From Farysia itapuensis (Eukaryota; Basidiomycota; Ustilaginomycetes; Ustilaginales; Ustilaginaceae), in NCBI GenBank assembly GCA_023212645.1, contig JALBYC010000001.1:372001-436000 (forward strand): 64,000 nucleotides of DNA. The letters run 5' to 3'. Under the pieces are notes generated by a model that was not told where the DNA came from, made no database searches, and saw only the letters and a program-made list of their open reading frames with translations. Shown here in pieces: positions 35,584-45,318 of this stretch. Position 1 is the first letter of the stretch, and the number at the start of each line of letters is the position of its first letter. The position numbers and the translations under genes are program-made.

Positions 35584-36446
35584 GAAACAAAGAGTGTATG
35601 CTGCAGGGGTGCGCAGAGAGAAAGCTCAGTTTGGAAATTGCACCTTTCCCAGTGGCGTGGCAAAAGGCGCGTAAACGAGCCGGTCTTCACGTGACCCAGG
35701 CGACTTGCTTCTTTGCCACCAACCAGGCGTACAGGTCTAAGTGCAACGCGAAATGTGCACAATACCCACATCGGCTGTGGACACAGTCCTTTTTCTGCAT
35801 CAATGAGACATTCTCACATTTGATGCGTGGGAAAAGCGGTCAAGCAAGCGAGTTGTATGGCGAAAGACGCGTGCGAGCTGATCGTCGAGTTACATAACAC
35901 GCGCGTGTCAGACCGCACTGTTTGGCTCTGACCGACTAGCCGATTGCTCCCCACCCATATATACAATTGTGAGACACGCAAAGCATGCACGTCGCTACCC
36001 GACACTATTCGAGTGCAACAGCACTTCAAAACACTCGCCACTTTCCCCCATACTCTCACCAAGTGAGGGGCAGCACTGCGTCTTGCCAACAAGCTTGCAC
36101 CGGGCTTTCATTGTCAAAGGGAGCGCGCGCGCGTGTGTGTGTGCATTGTTGTGAAGTTGGACGCGCGCCGAGAGCCAAAGTGGTGATTGCCAGCTCAGCT
36201 TTGTCTGGCTCGGCCCTGGCAAATCAAAAATTGTTTTTGTTATACGGAGATTTGGATTGAACGGTGGGAAATTGTATTGATTTTGATTTTGGACTCGCGC
36301 TTGTCGTTTTGTGCTCGGTTGGCTGCCTTGTACCACGCTCCATAACTTACTCCCATCACTCTGCCGTCGTATCCTCTTGCCCTCAATCCTGCCCATATGG
36401 ACTTGTAGCTTTCAGCAGAGCACGAGCGACATCTTTACAGTTCAGC
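35584..36446. other. Divergent intergenic region between RAD52 and the Kin4-like kinase
   Basis: No gene is supported in these 863 bp. The region contains ACGCG cores (35668-35672 on the minus strand, 35867-35872 as ACGCGT), the palindrome ACACGCGCGTGT (35897-35908), a TATATA (35958-35963) and an alternating CG/TG tract (about 36122-36144). A frame entering the kinase gene from 36264 begins with GTG and is taken as 5' leader. Confidence 0.55.
36122..36144. repeat. Alternating purine-pyrimidine tract (CG)n(TG)n
   Basis: An uninterrupted GCGCGCGCGC run passes into GTGTGTGTGTGC. It can potentially adopt Z-DNA and lies about 300 bp before the kinase ATG. Confidence 0.8.
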
Positions 36447-39400
36447 ATGGCTGCTGTTCACACCATACCAGCAGAGCTTAGCGACAGCAATCGCAAGCAC
36501 AACTCCATGGGTCCCCCTTCCATTCCCCAATCTCCTTTTACAAGCATGGCAGGCGCCAGTGTCGTCCTACAGCAACCCACATCGGCTCATGTGCCCTTTG
36601 TGTATGATGCAGCTGCTCATCATCCCCCAAGCAAGCTCGCTACCGGTGGTCAGTCTCATGCACATCGTCCGGTGAGCGCAATGCCTACTCCCACCGAACA
36701 CAGCTCTGCCGCACGCCATGCCGCAAACTCATCCGGTGCCAATGGCATCTTTGCCAGCTTGAATGGCTCTCAGACCGATCGCAGAGCCAGTGCACATCCC
36801 ACCATGTCGAGTGCCCACACCTCCTCGGCCGGCAGTGGTCAGCATATGCCCGTCATTGATGCCACCACCAGTCAGGCAATCTCTTCAGGCATTCCCATCA
36901 CTTCTCCCGCTGCTCTCTCCTACTTTGCCGCGCATCCAAGACGTCAGCAGGTGCATTTTGGCAACTATCTCCTCCTGCAAACTCTCGGTGAAGGCGAGTT
37001 TGGCAAAGTCAAGCTCGGCGTTCACAAAGAGTGGGGTGAAGAAGTCGCCGTCAAACTGATCAAGCGCGACAAGGTGGCTACCAACGGAAGCGCTCAACTC
37101 GTCTTGGACGATTCCTCCATGGATCCCGCCAAAATGTCAAAGGTCGAACGCGAGATTCAGGTACTCAAACACGTCCGTCATCCCAACATTGTTCGTCTCT
37201 ACGAAGTGATCGAGTCCGATCGATACATTGGCATCGTGCTCGAATACGCCTCCGGAGGCGAGCTTTTTGACCACATTCTCGCTCACAAGTATCTCAAAGA
37301 GGACCACGCATGTCGACTCTTTGCCCAGCTCATCTCTGGTGTCTCGTACCTGCATCAGAAGAAGATTATCCATCGCGATCTCAAACTCGAGAATCTCCTG
37401 CTGGACAGGAATCGCAACGTCATCATCACCGACTTTGGGTTCGCCAACAATTTTGAATCTCGACGCGATGATCTCATGGCCACCAGCTGTGGCTCTCCCT
37501 GCTACGCTGCACCCGAGCTAGTGGTCCAAGACGGCCTCTACGCAGGTTCAGCTGTAGACATCTGGTCGTGTGGTGTCATTCTTTATGCTATGCTGGCTGG
37601 TTATTTGCCCTTTGACGATGACCCGGCCAATCCCGACGGGGACAACATCAACCTGCTCTACAAGTACATCCTTGCCACACCACTCTCCTTTCCCGACTAC
37701 ATTACTGCCGAGCCACGCGACCTTCTCTCTCGCATGCTTGTTCCTGATCCGACCAAGCGCGCTACTTTGGAGCAGGTAATGCAGCACAGCTGGCTGCGCA
37801 ACTACCGCGAGCTTTTCAAGTTCTCGGTCGACGACCTCGAACGAGCTGCCATGGAACAGCAGAGCAAGAAGCGCCAAGTCTACCGACAGCAGATGATCTA
37901 CCAGCAGCAGTTGCAGGAGCAACAGAAACGCCAGCAGCTCGAGCGCAGCCAGTCAATGCAGCAAAACGTCTCTCACATGCCCATCGGCACTGCTTACAGC
38001 ACCAACGCGCCCATCGCCGCCTCCCCTCAGCGACCGACACTGCCTGTCAGCTCCACTGTCCCAGACCGCTTGTTCGAGCCCGTTCCAAGCGTTCCACTCT
38101 CAACTGCCGTCGGAAACAGCGATACCTTTGGCGTCAGCAGCAGTCAGCGCAGACCTTCGGGCAACTCTCCTTCGCAAGATGCCGAGAATCGCAAGCCGGC
38201 CGCGCAGAAGACGCAGAGACACACCATACAGCTCGAGTACAGCGGCGACGATCGTGCCCAGATGGAGACCACGCCAGTCAGCTCGACCCCACGTCAACCT
38301 CTGCAGCAGCAGCAACAGCAACGACAGACCAGCGGGTCTTCCTTTGTCTCGGAATCGGACAAAGTCAAGGCTGCTACCGAGAAGCTGGCCGCCGCCGCAG
38401 TCCGATCTTCGGTCCTACAGCCCATCCCGGTTCACAACATTCCTGCCACGCCCCTTGTCGTGCCCGACAGCGAGCGCCAGACCAACGACAAGCCTGTCGA
38501 CATGATGCGATCCGTGTCCAGCTCGTCGTCCCGCGTTGCAGTCCCGCCGGCGATCATGGAGCATGCTCAGGCTACCACTTCGAACGACGCCAAGGCACCC
38601 GAGGCTGACTCGCAGAAGACGCCGGCCGCCTACACCGGCCTGTCAGCCAACAAACCACGTGTGTCCAACAGCACTACCGAAAGTGTGCCTAGCAGCCGCA
38701 ACACGTCCAACCCTCTGTCCACCAGCGAGGCACAAGCTTTCCCTGCATCGGGCGATCGCGTCGCATCAGGTGGCTCCGCTGCTTCTTCCTCTGCTGCTCA
38801 GTCACGACAGAACAGACGTCAGAGCGCTGCTTCCGGTGGCGTGGCAGCATCGTCCAGTCCTGTTCGACCCACGTTTGAACAGACAAGCAGCAACAATAGC
38901 TCTCGCCACCGCAAGGGTATGTCGACCGACAAGTTCTCCATCTCGCGTCTCTTGGGATCCACCAACAATGCTGCTCGAATGGGCGAGGACAAGACCGGTA
39001 CCGAGACTGTAGTGTCGGACAGGGCCAGCAAACGCCACAGCGTCTCGCGACCTACTGTTGAGCGAGCACCTAGCACGGGTGGCAGGAGCAGCCGCAGAAA
39101 GGCCATGAGTCTGGTCATTGGCCGAGCTGCTGAGCCGACTACCGCCGGCAGAGGCAAGACTTTGGATGCCAGCGCTGAGCCGCAGGAGAAGCCGCTGCCT
39201 TCGCCGACTGTCATTACACGCGCCGCTGCCTCGCGTGCAGCTGCAGCTGATGCGGACCGTGCAGGCCAACCTTCGCAGATCGCCCCTCCCCGATCGCGCC
39301 CTACCACCAGCTCTTCCCGCCAGCAGGCTCAGGATGCCGCCTTCCACGACGGCTCGACCATCGCAAGCACCTCGACGGCTGGTCCGTCGAGCAACGCTGC

Positions 39401-40484
39401 CAAGAAAGTCATGGACTGGTTCCGCAAAAAGAGTCTGGCGCGTGGCACGTTCACCGAACAGCCACCTCTCGGACCTTTTGAGCGATCTCCCACTTCTTCT
39501 CAGATTCGCAACGCTGCCACAGCCACGCCTTCGGTGATTGTCACCGACGGTCCCAGCACTACGCTGGTTCACCGTGACGTGGCTGACAGTCAAGGCACTG
39601 CTTCTTCGGTTCCGTCGTCGCGATCCACGTCTGGCACGCACAGCGAGACCAGTGAGGCTACCGGCATTACGCAGATCACCACCGCTTCCGAATCGCAGCA
39701 CGAATCAAGCGAAGGCGCCAAGTCGAGTGCTTCGACTGTCCAGCAGCAAGCCACGCCCAAAGCCTCTCTGACCGCTGTTGCCGATGGAGTCAACGTTCCC
39801 GGGACGCCCGTGGCTGCGCCCTTGGCCAAGTTTGACGAGGCTCGCCTGCGCTACCACCTGGGTGCTGTTGATCAGTCGGCGCTGACGGATCGATCGCCGT
39901 TTGAGGTGTTGCGCGAGGTGCAGCGCGTGCTGTTCGAGATGGGGATCGACTTTCGCACGGAGAAGGATGAAGACTTCAAGCTCGAGTGTGTGCGTCGTAA
40001 GCGCGCCAAGACGCTGATGAGCGCAACGCAGGGCTTTGGTCAGAGCATCCGCAGCTCGGTCTTCCCTCCGTCGCAGGCGGATGTGGAGCGCTCGTCGCGC
40101 ATGAGCCACCGCGATTCGCTAACACCGAGCGCCAGCACTCCTGGAGGCGGCAGTCTGCGCAGCTTCCTGCGCAAAGGCTCGTACCAGTCCAGCACCATTA
40201 CCGGTCCTCGCGTCGGCGCTAGCACCGGTCTGCCCTCCTCCGCCACAACCTCGTCCCAACTGGTGCACGACGAATCCGTCCCCACCCCCCTCTACGGCGA
40301 CCATTCGGTCGACGGTGGCCAGGAAATTCGCTTCTCCGTCGAAGTCACCCGTATCAAGAACTTGCACGGTCTGTACAGCCTCGATATTCGCAGAATGAAG
40401 GGCAACCTCTGGGCCTACAAGTTTGTCTACCAGGCTCTCCTGGACCGGTGCCAGTTGGGTAGCAGTCTCACCACCACACGCTAG
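36447..40484 (+). CDS. Kin4/KfsA-type CAMKL serine/threonine kinase with C-terminal KA1-like domain
   Basis: The protein has 1345 aa from the ATG at 36447 (MAAVHTIPAELSDSN). The kinase domain (about residues 171-450) is complete: LGEGEFGKVKLG, EVAVKLIKRDKV, HRDLKLENLLLD near 309, DFGFANNF, and TSCGSPCYAAPELVV with an activation-loop Thr. The long insertion LPFDDDPANPDGDNINLLYKYI is diagnostic of the Kin4 group, which in yeast holds mitotic exit when the spindle is misplaced. A Gln-rich coiled segment follows, then ~800 residues of Ser/Thr/Ala-rich disorder. The last ~60 residues (EIRFSVEVTRIKNLHGLYSLDIRRMKGNLWAYKFVYQALLDRC) look like a KA1 membrane-binding domain, as in Kin1/MARK. Orthology to KfsA/Kin4 is inferred from the catalytic domain. 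Confidence 0.85.
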   Translation: MAAVHTIPAELSDSNRKHNSMGPPSIPQSPFTSMAGASVVLQQPTSAHVPFVYDAAAHHPPSKLATGGQSHAHRPVSAMPTPTEHSSAARHAANSSGANGIFASLNGSQTDRRASAHPTMSSAHTSSAGSGQHMPVIDATTSQAISSGIPITSPAALSYFAAHPRRQQVHFGNYLLLQTLGEGEFGKVKLGVHKEWGEEVAVKLIKRDKVATNGSAQLVLDDSSMDPAKMSKVEREIQVLKHVRHPNIVRLYEVIESDRYIGIVLEYASGGELFDHILAHKYLKEDHACRLFAQLISGVSYLHQKKIIHRDLKLENLLLDRNRNVIITDFGFANNFESRRDDLMATSCGSPCYAAPELVVQDGLYAGSAVDIWSCGVILYAMLAGYLPFDDDPANPDGDNINLLYKYILATPLSFPDYITAEPRDLLSRMLVPDPTKRATLEQVMQHSWLRNYRELFKFSVDDLERAAMEQQSKKRQVYRQQMIYQQQLQEQQKRQQLERSQSMQQNVSHMPIGTAYSTNAPIAASPQRPTLPVSSTVPDRLFEPVPSVPLSTAVGNSDTFGVSSSQRRPSGNSPSQDAENRKPAAQKTQRHTIQLEYSGDDRAQMETTPVSSTPRQPLQQQQQQRQTSGSSFVSESDKVKAATEKLAAAAVRSSVLQPIPVHNIPATPLVVPDSERQTNDKPVDMMRSVSSSSSRVAVPPAIMEHAQATTSNDAKAPEADSQKTPAAYTGLSANKPRVSNSTTESVPSSRNTSNPLSTSEAQAFPASGDRVASGGSAASSSAAQSRQNRRQSAASGGVAASSSPVRPTFEQTSSNNSSRHRKGMSTDKFSISRLLGSTNNAARMGEDKTGTETVVSDRASKRHSVSRPTVERAPSTGGRSSRRKAMSLVIGRAAEPTTAGRGKTLDASAEPQEKPLPSPTVITRAAASRAAAADADRAGQPSQIAPPRSRPTTSSSRQQAQDAAFHDGSTIASTSTAGPSSNAAKKVMDWFRKKSLARGTFTEQPPLGPFERSPTSSQIRNAATATPSVIVTDGPSTTLVHRDVADSQGTASSVPSSRSTSGTHSETSEATGITQITTASESQHESSEGAKSSASTVQQQATPKASLTAVADGVNVPGTPVAAPLAKFDEARLRYHLGAVDQSALTDRSPFEVLREVQRVLFEMGIDFRTEKDEDFKLECVRRKRAKTLMSATQGFGQSIRSSVFPPSQADVERSSRMSHRDSLTPSASTPGGGSLRSFLRKGSYQSSTITGPRVGASTGLPSSATTSSQLVHDESVPTPLYGDHSVDGGQEIRFSVEVTRIKNLHGLYSLDIRRMKGNLWAYKFVYQALLDRCQLGSSLTTTR

Positions 40485-40683
40485 ACCTCCGCCTCTCGCT
40501 TTTCCCAAACACACACCTACACATGTTGTTCTTGCTTCGCACTTCCTTTTTTCTTTTGGTTTCCGTTCATACAGTTCGTATCAATACCCTAGCCATACAT
40601 GCACCACGTCTCGTACCGTCCCTTTTTTCTTCACTTTTTTGTCTGTTTGCTGCTTCCCTGAATCTGAAAGGCCAGGTAGATTG

Positions 40684-41414
40684 TTAGCAGATTGTGCAGC
40701 TTCCGCCAGAGTTGCTCGTTTTCTCCGGCGGGGTGGATTGCTGTAATCGTTTGAGCATTTGGTGAACACCTTCGAGGGAGGTGGTGGCGAAGCCTTCGTC
40801 CCAGTTGACCACCAGCGGTCCGTCTTTGATCTTGGGCATTCCGGCTCCCGTCGTCTCGGCGGTTGTGGCCAGGTGCGGCTGCAGCGCCTTTTGACGTCGC
40901 TCGTGCTCAGTCAGATTGAATCCGGACGAGGTGTACTTGTCCTCTGTCGAGCTTGTAGGCCCACCTTCGCCGGACAGGGGTGTTGCTGGGCTGCTGGTGG
41001 AAGTGGGGTGGGAGGCTAGATAGTCGATGATGCTGCGCATTTGGTCGGGCGTAGGTGGGTTGGTGCGTCGATCGACAATCTCGAGCTCGATGGGTAGCGT
41101 GTCTGGCAAATCAGCCGCAGCTTGGCGGAGGAATTCCATCCCACCTCCTCCATCGCCGGGGGTATTGTGTGCCTCGACGATGTCTGATTCGCCGTGAGAG
41201 GCTGATGTGGGTTGCGGCGGGTTGGGCGATGCATGTACAGTCCCACGTCGAGCATTGTACGAGGAAAGAAGCTGGAGTACCTGTCTCGACGTACTCGATG
41301 AGCTGTCATGACTTTGAAGTGCATCGCAAGGTCAGCCCCCGCTCCGAACACGTACCGAACACAGACTTACAATAGCGTTACGATGGAGGGTCCTCGGTGG
41401 AAACGAATCGACAT
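40684..41414 (-). CDS. FMP46-like (DUF1687) thioredoxin-fold protein
   Basis: I read two exons, 41414-41371 and 41311-40684, around a 59-nt intron (GTAAGT..TTCAAAG, with CTGAC as branch candidate), giving 223 aa. Splicing joins MSIRFHRGPSIVTL to FHDSSSSTSRQVLQLL, producing the beta-alpha start of a thioredoxin-like fold. The conserved block PIELEIVDRRTNPPTPDQMRSIIDYL and the late strand GPLVVNWDEGFATTSLEGVHQML match FMP46/DUF1687 proteins, putative mitochondrial redox proteins of unknown substrate. No CxxC is visible. The very end, GGSCTIC, fits a CaaX prenylation box, unusual for this family. It is divergent from an F-box gene with 163 bp between ATGs. Confidence 0.75.
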
Positions 41415-41577
41415 GATGTGTGAGTGTGTGGATGCTACGAGGCCGGTGGCAAGGGTCAGCTGTCTGGCTGTCAAATATATATCTCGCCTCGGCACTGACA
41501 TCACGCGGCATAGTGTGTCCCCCCCCCCTTCCCCGGGTTCTCTCATCATTCGGGCAGCGGCTAGTGTACGCTGTCGA

Positions 41578-43380
41578 ATGACAGCGAGGACGGTGGATGC
41601 ACCACAACTGTTGTGTCTCCCTACGGATGTATGGCTACTGGTCTCACGATACCTCACCCACGCAGATCGAGCAGCGCTGTCCAATACACACACCTGGTTG
41701 CTAGCTCTGGTGGATCAGGTCTTGTGGCGCGATGCTGCCCAACAAGCTACAGCTAGTGGCTTGCTGATGCTGGACCGCGTACAGCTATTCTATGCGCAAA
41801 GTGCCAAGCTGCCGCGCAGGTCAGTGTGGTGGTACGCATCTCGCTACATGGCAGTGCTCGACTCTGCGTGGAATGACGCGCGAATGTCTGCGTATCATGC
41901 CGAGATCCCACTGCCTCACGCCCAGATAGGCAAAGGACAGCAGAGGAGGCATGCACCCTCGAACCTCTCCATCCCTGCCATCGCACTCAGTGAACAGTGG
42001 CTCATCGTCGCCGCTCGATCCAACCTCTTTCTCCTGCCCGTTCACAAAACTACCGGACCGCTGGACCTGGACGGCGCTCACAAAGTGCAGCTGAACAGCC
42101 GCAAGGACTCGGTACACCCGCCAGATCCATGGCAAGACGTTACTAAAGTGATTGCGCTGGCTGCATCGTCGAGGCTGTTGGTTGGATTTGCCGATGGCAA
42201 CGTTCAAGTGCTGCAGATCCAAGAGCGGGCCGGTTCGCTCACCGCCAGTGTCGAGTGTCACTTCACACCGGCAGTACATCAGGAAATCATGAGCATCTCG
42301 TCTATGCCTGCGGTGAAGGTAGGTGCCGGGTTGGCCAATGAGCCTGTGGCGCGGGACGTTGTTGCGTCGCTCACCAAGCGCGGAAGATTGTCTCTCCATC
42401 TTGTACGGCAAGAGGGTGCCGGTAGCTCGGTGGACATCTCGCAGCAGTGGCAGATTCACCACGATGACGAGCGGGAGCCCGTGCTGGAGCCTGTCAGTGC
42501 TGACACTGTGTCGCCGAGTTCGGGCACGCAGACGCCGCCACGCACGCGGTACCGCAGCTCAGCATTCAACAACGCTCCCGAAGTGGGTGGTGTACCGAAC
42601 CAGTCTATCCGCGCATGGTCCGTGTTACTAGGCAGCTCGCCTTCGCGCTGTCCAGAGCGAGGTCACTTTGGATGGGTGGCGATCGGCACAACTGCCCGCG
42701 AAAGAGCCGTCCAGATCTACCCGCTCCACCTTGACGAGAAAGAGATGTCTCTTGGTGTGCCGTGCGCAGTGTCGACGACGGGGGGAATTGCGTCCGTGTA
42801 CGCAATGGCCGTGCCGCCTCCTACCTCGCTTATACCCTCATTCCTCCTCTTTGTAGGGTACTATGACGGTATAGTCCGTGTATACGACACGCGGGACGTC
42901 GATCGACCCCCTTGGGAAAGTACACCCCCTTTCCGTCGACCGAGACCAGCGAGGCGTGTGCTCGACCCGATCGCCATCTTCCGCCACAAGTTTGAGGGCG
43001 ACCCAATCTACTCGTTTGCCTTTGGCGGGCCGAAAGGTACGCACCTGGCAATAGGAGATGCACGACATGCCCGCGTTCGGCTGGTGGACGTCTCGGTGTT
43101 GTCCCACTATGATCTACCCATGCTATCCGCTCCTCCCGACATGAACGGCAACGAGGGCGGCGCGCAAAGCACAGACTGGGTCGCTTTCGCCATCCCCTCC
43201 TCCAACAGCCCCAATTACGGCATCGTCGCACTCGCCGACCGCATCTTTGGCGTCACCGACCAAAAGCTCTGGAGCTTCGACTTCGGTCTCCCCCTCCATC
43301 CGCACTCGAATCACCCCACCAACGCTGCACTCATCCAACAAGCACACAACGTCTCCATCACTCCCTCTATCCGTGCATAA
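41578..43380 (+). CDS. F-box protein with beta-propeller-like C-terminal part
   Basis: The protein has 600 aa from the ATG at 41578 (MTARTVDAPQLLCLPTDVW). The frame is open upstream but that part overlaps the neighbour's first exon and a C-run and is not conserved. Residues about 10-50 (LLCLPTDVWLLVSRYLTHADRAALSNTHTWLLALVDQVLWRDAA) form an F-box for Skp1 binding. The rest contains repeated beta-strand segments (IALSEQWLIVAARSNLFLLPV, SRLLVGFADGNVQVLQI, LLFVGYYDGIVRVYDTRDVDRP, HLAIGDARHARVRLVDV) typical of a degenerate WD40 propeller. It is probably an SCF substrate receptor; the target is unknown. It ends 52 bp from convergent WBP1. Confidence 0.7.
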   Translation: MTARTVDAPQLLCLPTDVWLLVSRYLTHADRAALSNTHTWLLALVDQVLWRDAAQQATASGLLMLDRVQLFYAQSAKLPRRSVWWYASRYMAVLDSAWNDARMSAYHAEIPLPHAQIGKGQQRRHAPSNLSIPAIALSEQWLIVAARSNLFLLPVHKTTGPLDLDGAHKVQLNSRKDSVHPPDPWQDVTKVIALAASSRLLVGFADGNVQVLQIQERAGSLTASVECHFTPAVHQEIMSISSMPAVKVGAGLANEPVARDVVASLTKRGRLSLHLVRQEGAGSSVDISQQWQIHHDDEREPVLEPVSADTVSPSSGTQTPPRTRYRSSAFNNAPEVGGVPNQSIRAWSVLLGSSPSRCPERGHFGWVAIGTTARERAVQIYPLHLDEKEMSLGVPCAVSTTGGIASVYAMAVPPPTSLIPSFLLFVGYYDGIVRVYDTRDVDRPPWESTPPFRRPRPARRVLDPIAIFRHKFEGDPIYSFAFGGPKGTHLAIGDARHARVRLVDVSVLSHYDLPMLSAPPDMNGNEGGAQSTDWVAFAIPSSNSPNYGIVALADRIFGVTDQKLWSFDFGLPLHPHSNHPTNAALIQQAHNVSITPSIRA

Positions 43381-43432
43381 CGCCATCCTGTTGTGCTCTA
43401 GAAAGTTTTGTATCGCAATGCAAAAGTGTACA

Positions 43433-45139
43433 CTAGTTCTGCTTCTTGCCACTGGGCACGTCTTCTTTGATCGTGAGCCAGAGAAAGACAAACAGGACGA
43501 AGCCAGCGACGGTGCTGAATGCTCCCGTGATGTAGGGCCAGGAGGAACTGAGGAAACGCGGGTATTCGTCGTGGTTGAACGGTCGGACGGGCGCCGTGTC
43601 CTTCTTGTGCAAGAACGACAGACCGTGACGCTTGTAGTTAAGCGCAAAGGTAAACACGCCGTGCCTGTCGGGAACCTGGAAGGTGGCATGGTACGTTGTC
43701 ACTGCATCTTCTTGCGACGAAGGAGCAGCAGCCGGGTCGAGAGGCGAGGTGGAAGAAGTGTTGGCCTTGTCAATGGGTGTAAGTCGAGCAGTGATGTAGG
43801 GATCCAGCATCCTGAATTCCACCTGCAGATCCAGATCGGCAACGGCAGAGCGCGCCGGGATCCAGCCCAGCTTGGCATCGTGTGCGACCAGATCGACAGT
43901 GTAGTAGACCGTGTCCTTGATGCGGTACATTTTGGTTTCGCCCGTCTCGCCGTTTTCCTCGTAGTCCTCACGGGTGTCGGTCGGGTCGTTGCGCACACGG
44001 CGGTGATGTGTATTGACGACACGCAGCACCGACTTTTCCTGAAACGTCCAGGCTGTCAAATCGTGCGCTACCTGCGCGTTCAATGTGTCAACCGACTTGG
44101 ACGGGTGGAAGAACTCGTTGGACAGCATCTCGGCCGACCCGAGGAACACAGCTCGGGCACTGTTGCTCTGCACCTGGAAAGCCGAGACCAAGCTGACCAG
44201 ATCGGCACCGCGCGACAGTCCACCGGCAATCAGGTCCTTGCGCTGGTCTAGAGACTCTAGCGACGCACGGTCTTTAGCTACCCAGCCGTCCTTGCCAAAC
44301 TTGGGCGTCTTCTTGGTGCTGATGACAGTGGGGACCGGACGAGGTGTCGACAGAGTCTCGGAAGTAATAGTCGTTCCGTCGACGACTTTTGTCGTAGTGA
44401 TGGTGACTGGGTCCGGAGTGGAGTAGCTGGTGCTCTGTTCTGAAGCGGCCTGATCTTCTCGCACCAAGATGGGCGTTTCGGAAGAGTAGCTCGTGGCTGG
44501 AGGTAGAATTAGAGGGAAAGCCAAAGGGTTGGACCCCACACGATGCACCAGTCCTCTGTACAGCAACGGCGTACGCTTCGCTTCTGCCAAGGTCTCTTTC
44601 GAAAAGACGTGCACATTGGGCACCAGACCACCGGTAGACAGTCCCGTCGCAGACTTTCCACCAACAAGGACAGTAGTGTGATTCCCACTGTCCATCGACG
44701 AAAGCGTGTTGAAGTGATCCACCAGTGCGGAGCCTTTGGGCTCAAACTCTAGTGAGAATTCCCGTGCAAAGTCGTGGAACATGTCTGGCGAGGAGGAATC
44801 CATCGTGGAAACCACATTGCCGCCGAGTTTCAGATACTCGACGAGCATCTGCGGCGATAAGTCCATTGTCAGAGCACGCGAGCTTGGTGCGAGTACGATC
44901 AGGTGCTCGTACTGCGGCACATCATGTTGAACCAGCGCGGGTCGCGGTGAGCGTGGAGATTTGTAGGAAAGTGTGTAACCTCTAGAGGTGAGGGACTCGA
45001 GGAAGGTCGAGTAGGTTGGCTTGGCTGCTTCTTCGATTACGACGAGGACCCGGTTGCCCGTTGCTGAAGGAAGCGCAGCAACCAGTCTGGAAGCCACCGT
45101 CAGGACAAGGGCGACTAGTAGGTTGGCCTTCAGCAGCAT
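43433..45139 (-). CDS. WBP1: Oligosaccharyltransferase subunit WBP1/OST48 (DDOST)
   Basis: The protein has 568 aa from the ATG at 45139; the frame continues upstream but begins with TTG. It has a signal peptide (MLLKANLLVALVLTVASRLVAA) and then the conserved lumenal start NRVLVVIEEAAKPTYSTFLESLTSRGYTLSY and YEHLIVLAPSS, LVEYLKLGGNVVSTMD, RAVFLGSAEMLSNEFF. One membrane span lies near the C-terminus (YITGAFSTVAGFVLFVFLWLTI). The tail ends KKQN, a KKxx ER-retrieval signal as in yeast Wbp1. The protein is an essential non-catalytic subunit of the complex that transfers glycans to Asn. An extra Ser/Thr-rich segment (about 235-300, VTITTTKVVDGTTITSE) is inserted in the lumenal region. It is divergent from NKAP (179 bp). 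Confidence 0.95.
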   Translation of the reverse strand: MLLKANLLVALVLTVASRLVAALPSATGNRVLVVIEEAAKPTYSTFLESLTSRGYTLSYKSPRSPRPALVQHDVPQYEHLIVLAPSSRALTMDLSPQMLVEYLKLGGNVVSTMDSSSPDMFHDFAREFSLEFEPKGSALVDHFNTLSSMDSGNHTTVLVGGKSATGLSTGGLVPNVHVFSKETLAEAKRTPLLYRGLVHRVGSNPLAFPLILPPATSYSSETPILVREDQAASEQSTSYSTPDPVTITTTKVVDGTTITSETLSTPRPVPTVISTKKTPKFGKDGWVAKDRASLESLDQRKDLIAGGLSRGADLVSLVSAFQVQSNSARAVFLGSAEMLSNEFFHPSKSVDTLNAQVAHDLTAWTFQEKSVLRVVNTHHRRVRNDPTDTREDYEENGETGETKMYRIKDTVYYTVDLVAHDAKLGWIPARSAVADLDLQVEFRMLDPYITARLTPIDKANTSSTSPLDPAAAPSSQEDAVTTYHATFQVPDRHGVFTFALNYKRHGLSFLHKKDTAPVRPFNHDEYPRFLSSSWPYITGAFSTVAGFVLFVFLWLTIKEDVPSGKKQN

Positions 45140-45318
45140 GATGGTGTGGTGTAGCGTGGGCAGACGAGATGTCTGTGCGCGTTTCGACGTTTCTTCCATC
45201 TCCGTTTCGAGTCTAACATTATTGAGCAAAGATCTCGGATCTCGGAAGTGGAAATTGCGTAGATTCTCACTGGAAACTTAGGCTGAGCGGTGAGCATTGC
45301 TTGCTTCCTGCCGCAAGC

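Noticed and set aside
34750..35694. Long plus-strand frame (about 314 codons) opposite RAD52
   Set aside because: It is a shadow of the strongly biased codon usage of RAD52 on the other strand; no domain is recognisable.
36264..36446. N-terminal extension of the kinase reading MGNC, resembling an N-myristoylation start
   Set aside because: The first codon is GTG, not ATG, and the extension is not conserved-looking; the first ATG that fits is 36447.
38802..39701. Minus-strand Arg/Ser-rich frame (about 299 codons) within the kinase gene
   Set aside because: Compositional shadow of the low-complexity kinase tail.
41308..41577. Longer N-terminus for the F-box/propeller protein
   Set aside because: It would overlap exon 1 and the intron of the divergent FMP46-like gene and run through a C-run; the F-box starts right after the ATG at 41578.
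43247..44251. Long plus-strand frame (about 334 codons) overlapping the F-box gene's end and opposite WBP1
   Set aside because: Antisense shadow of WBP1; no domain, and WBP1 is unmistakable.
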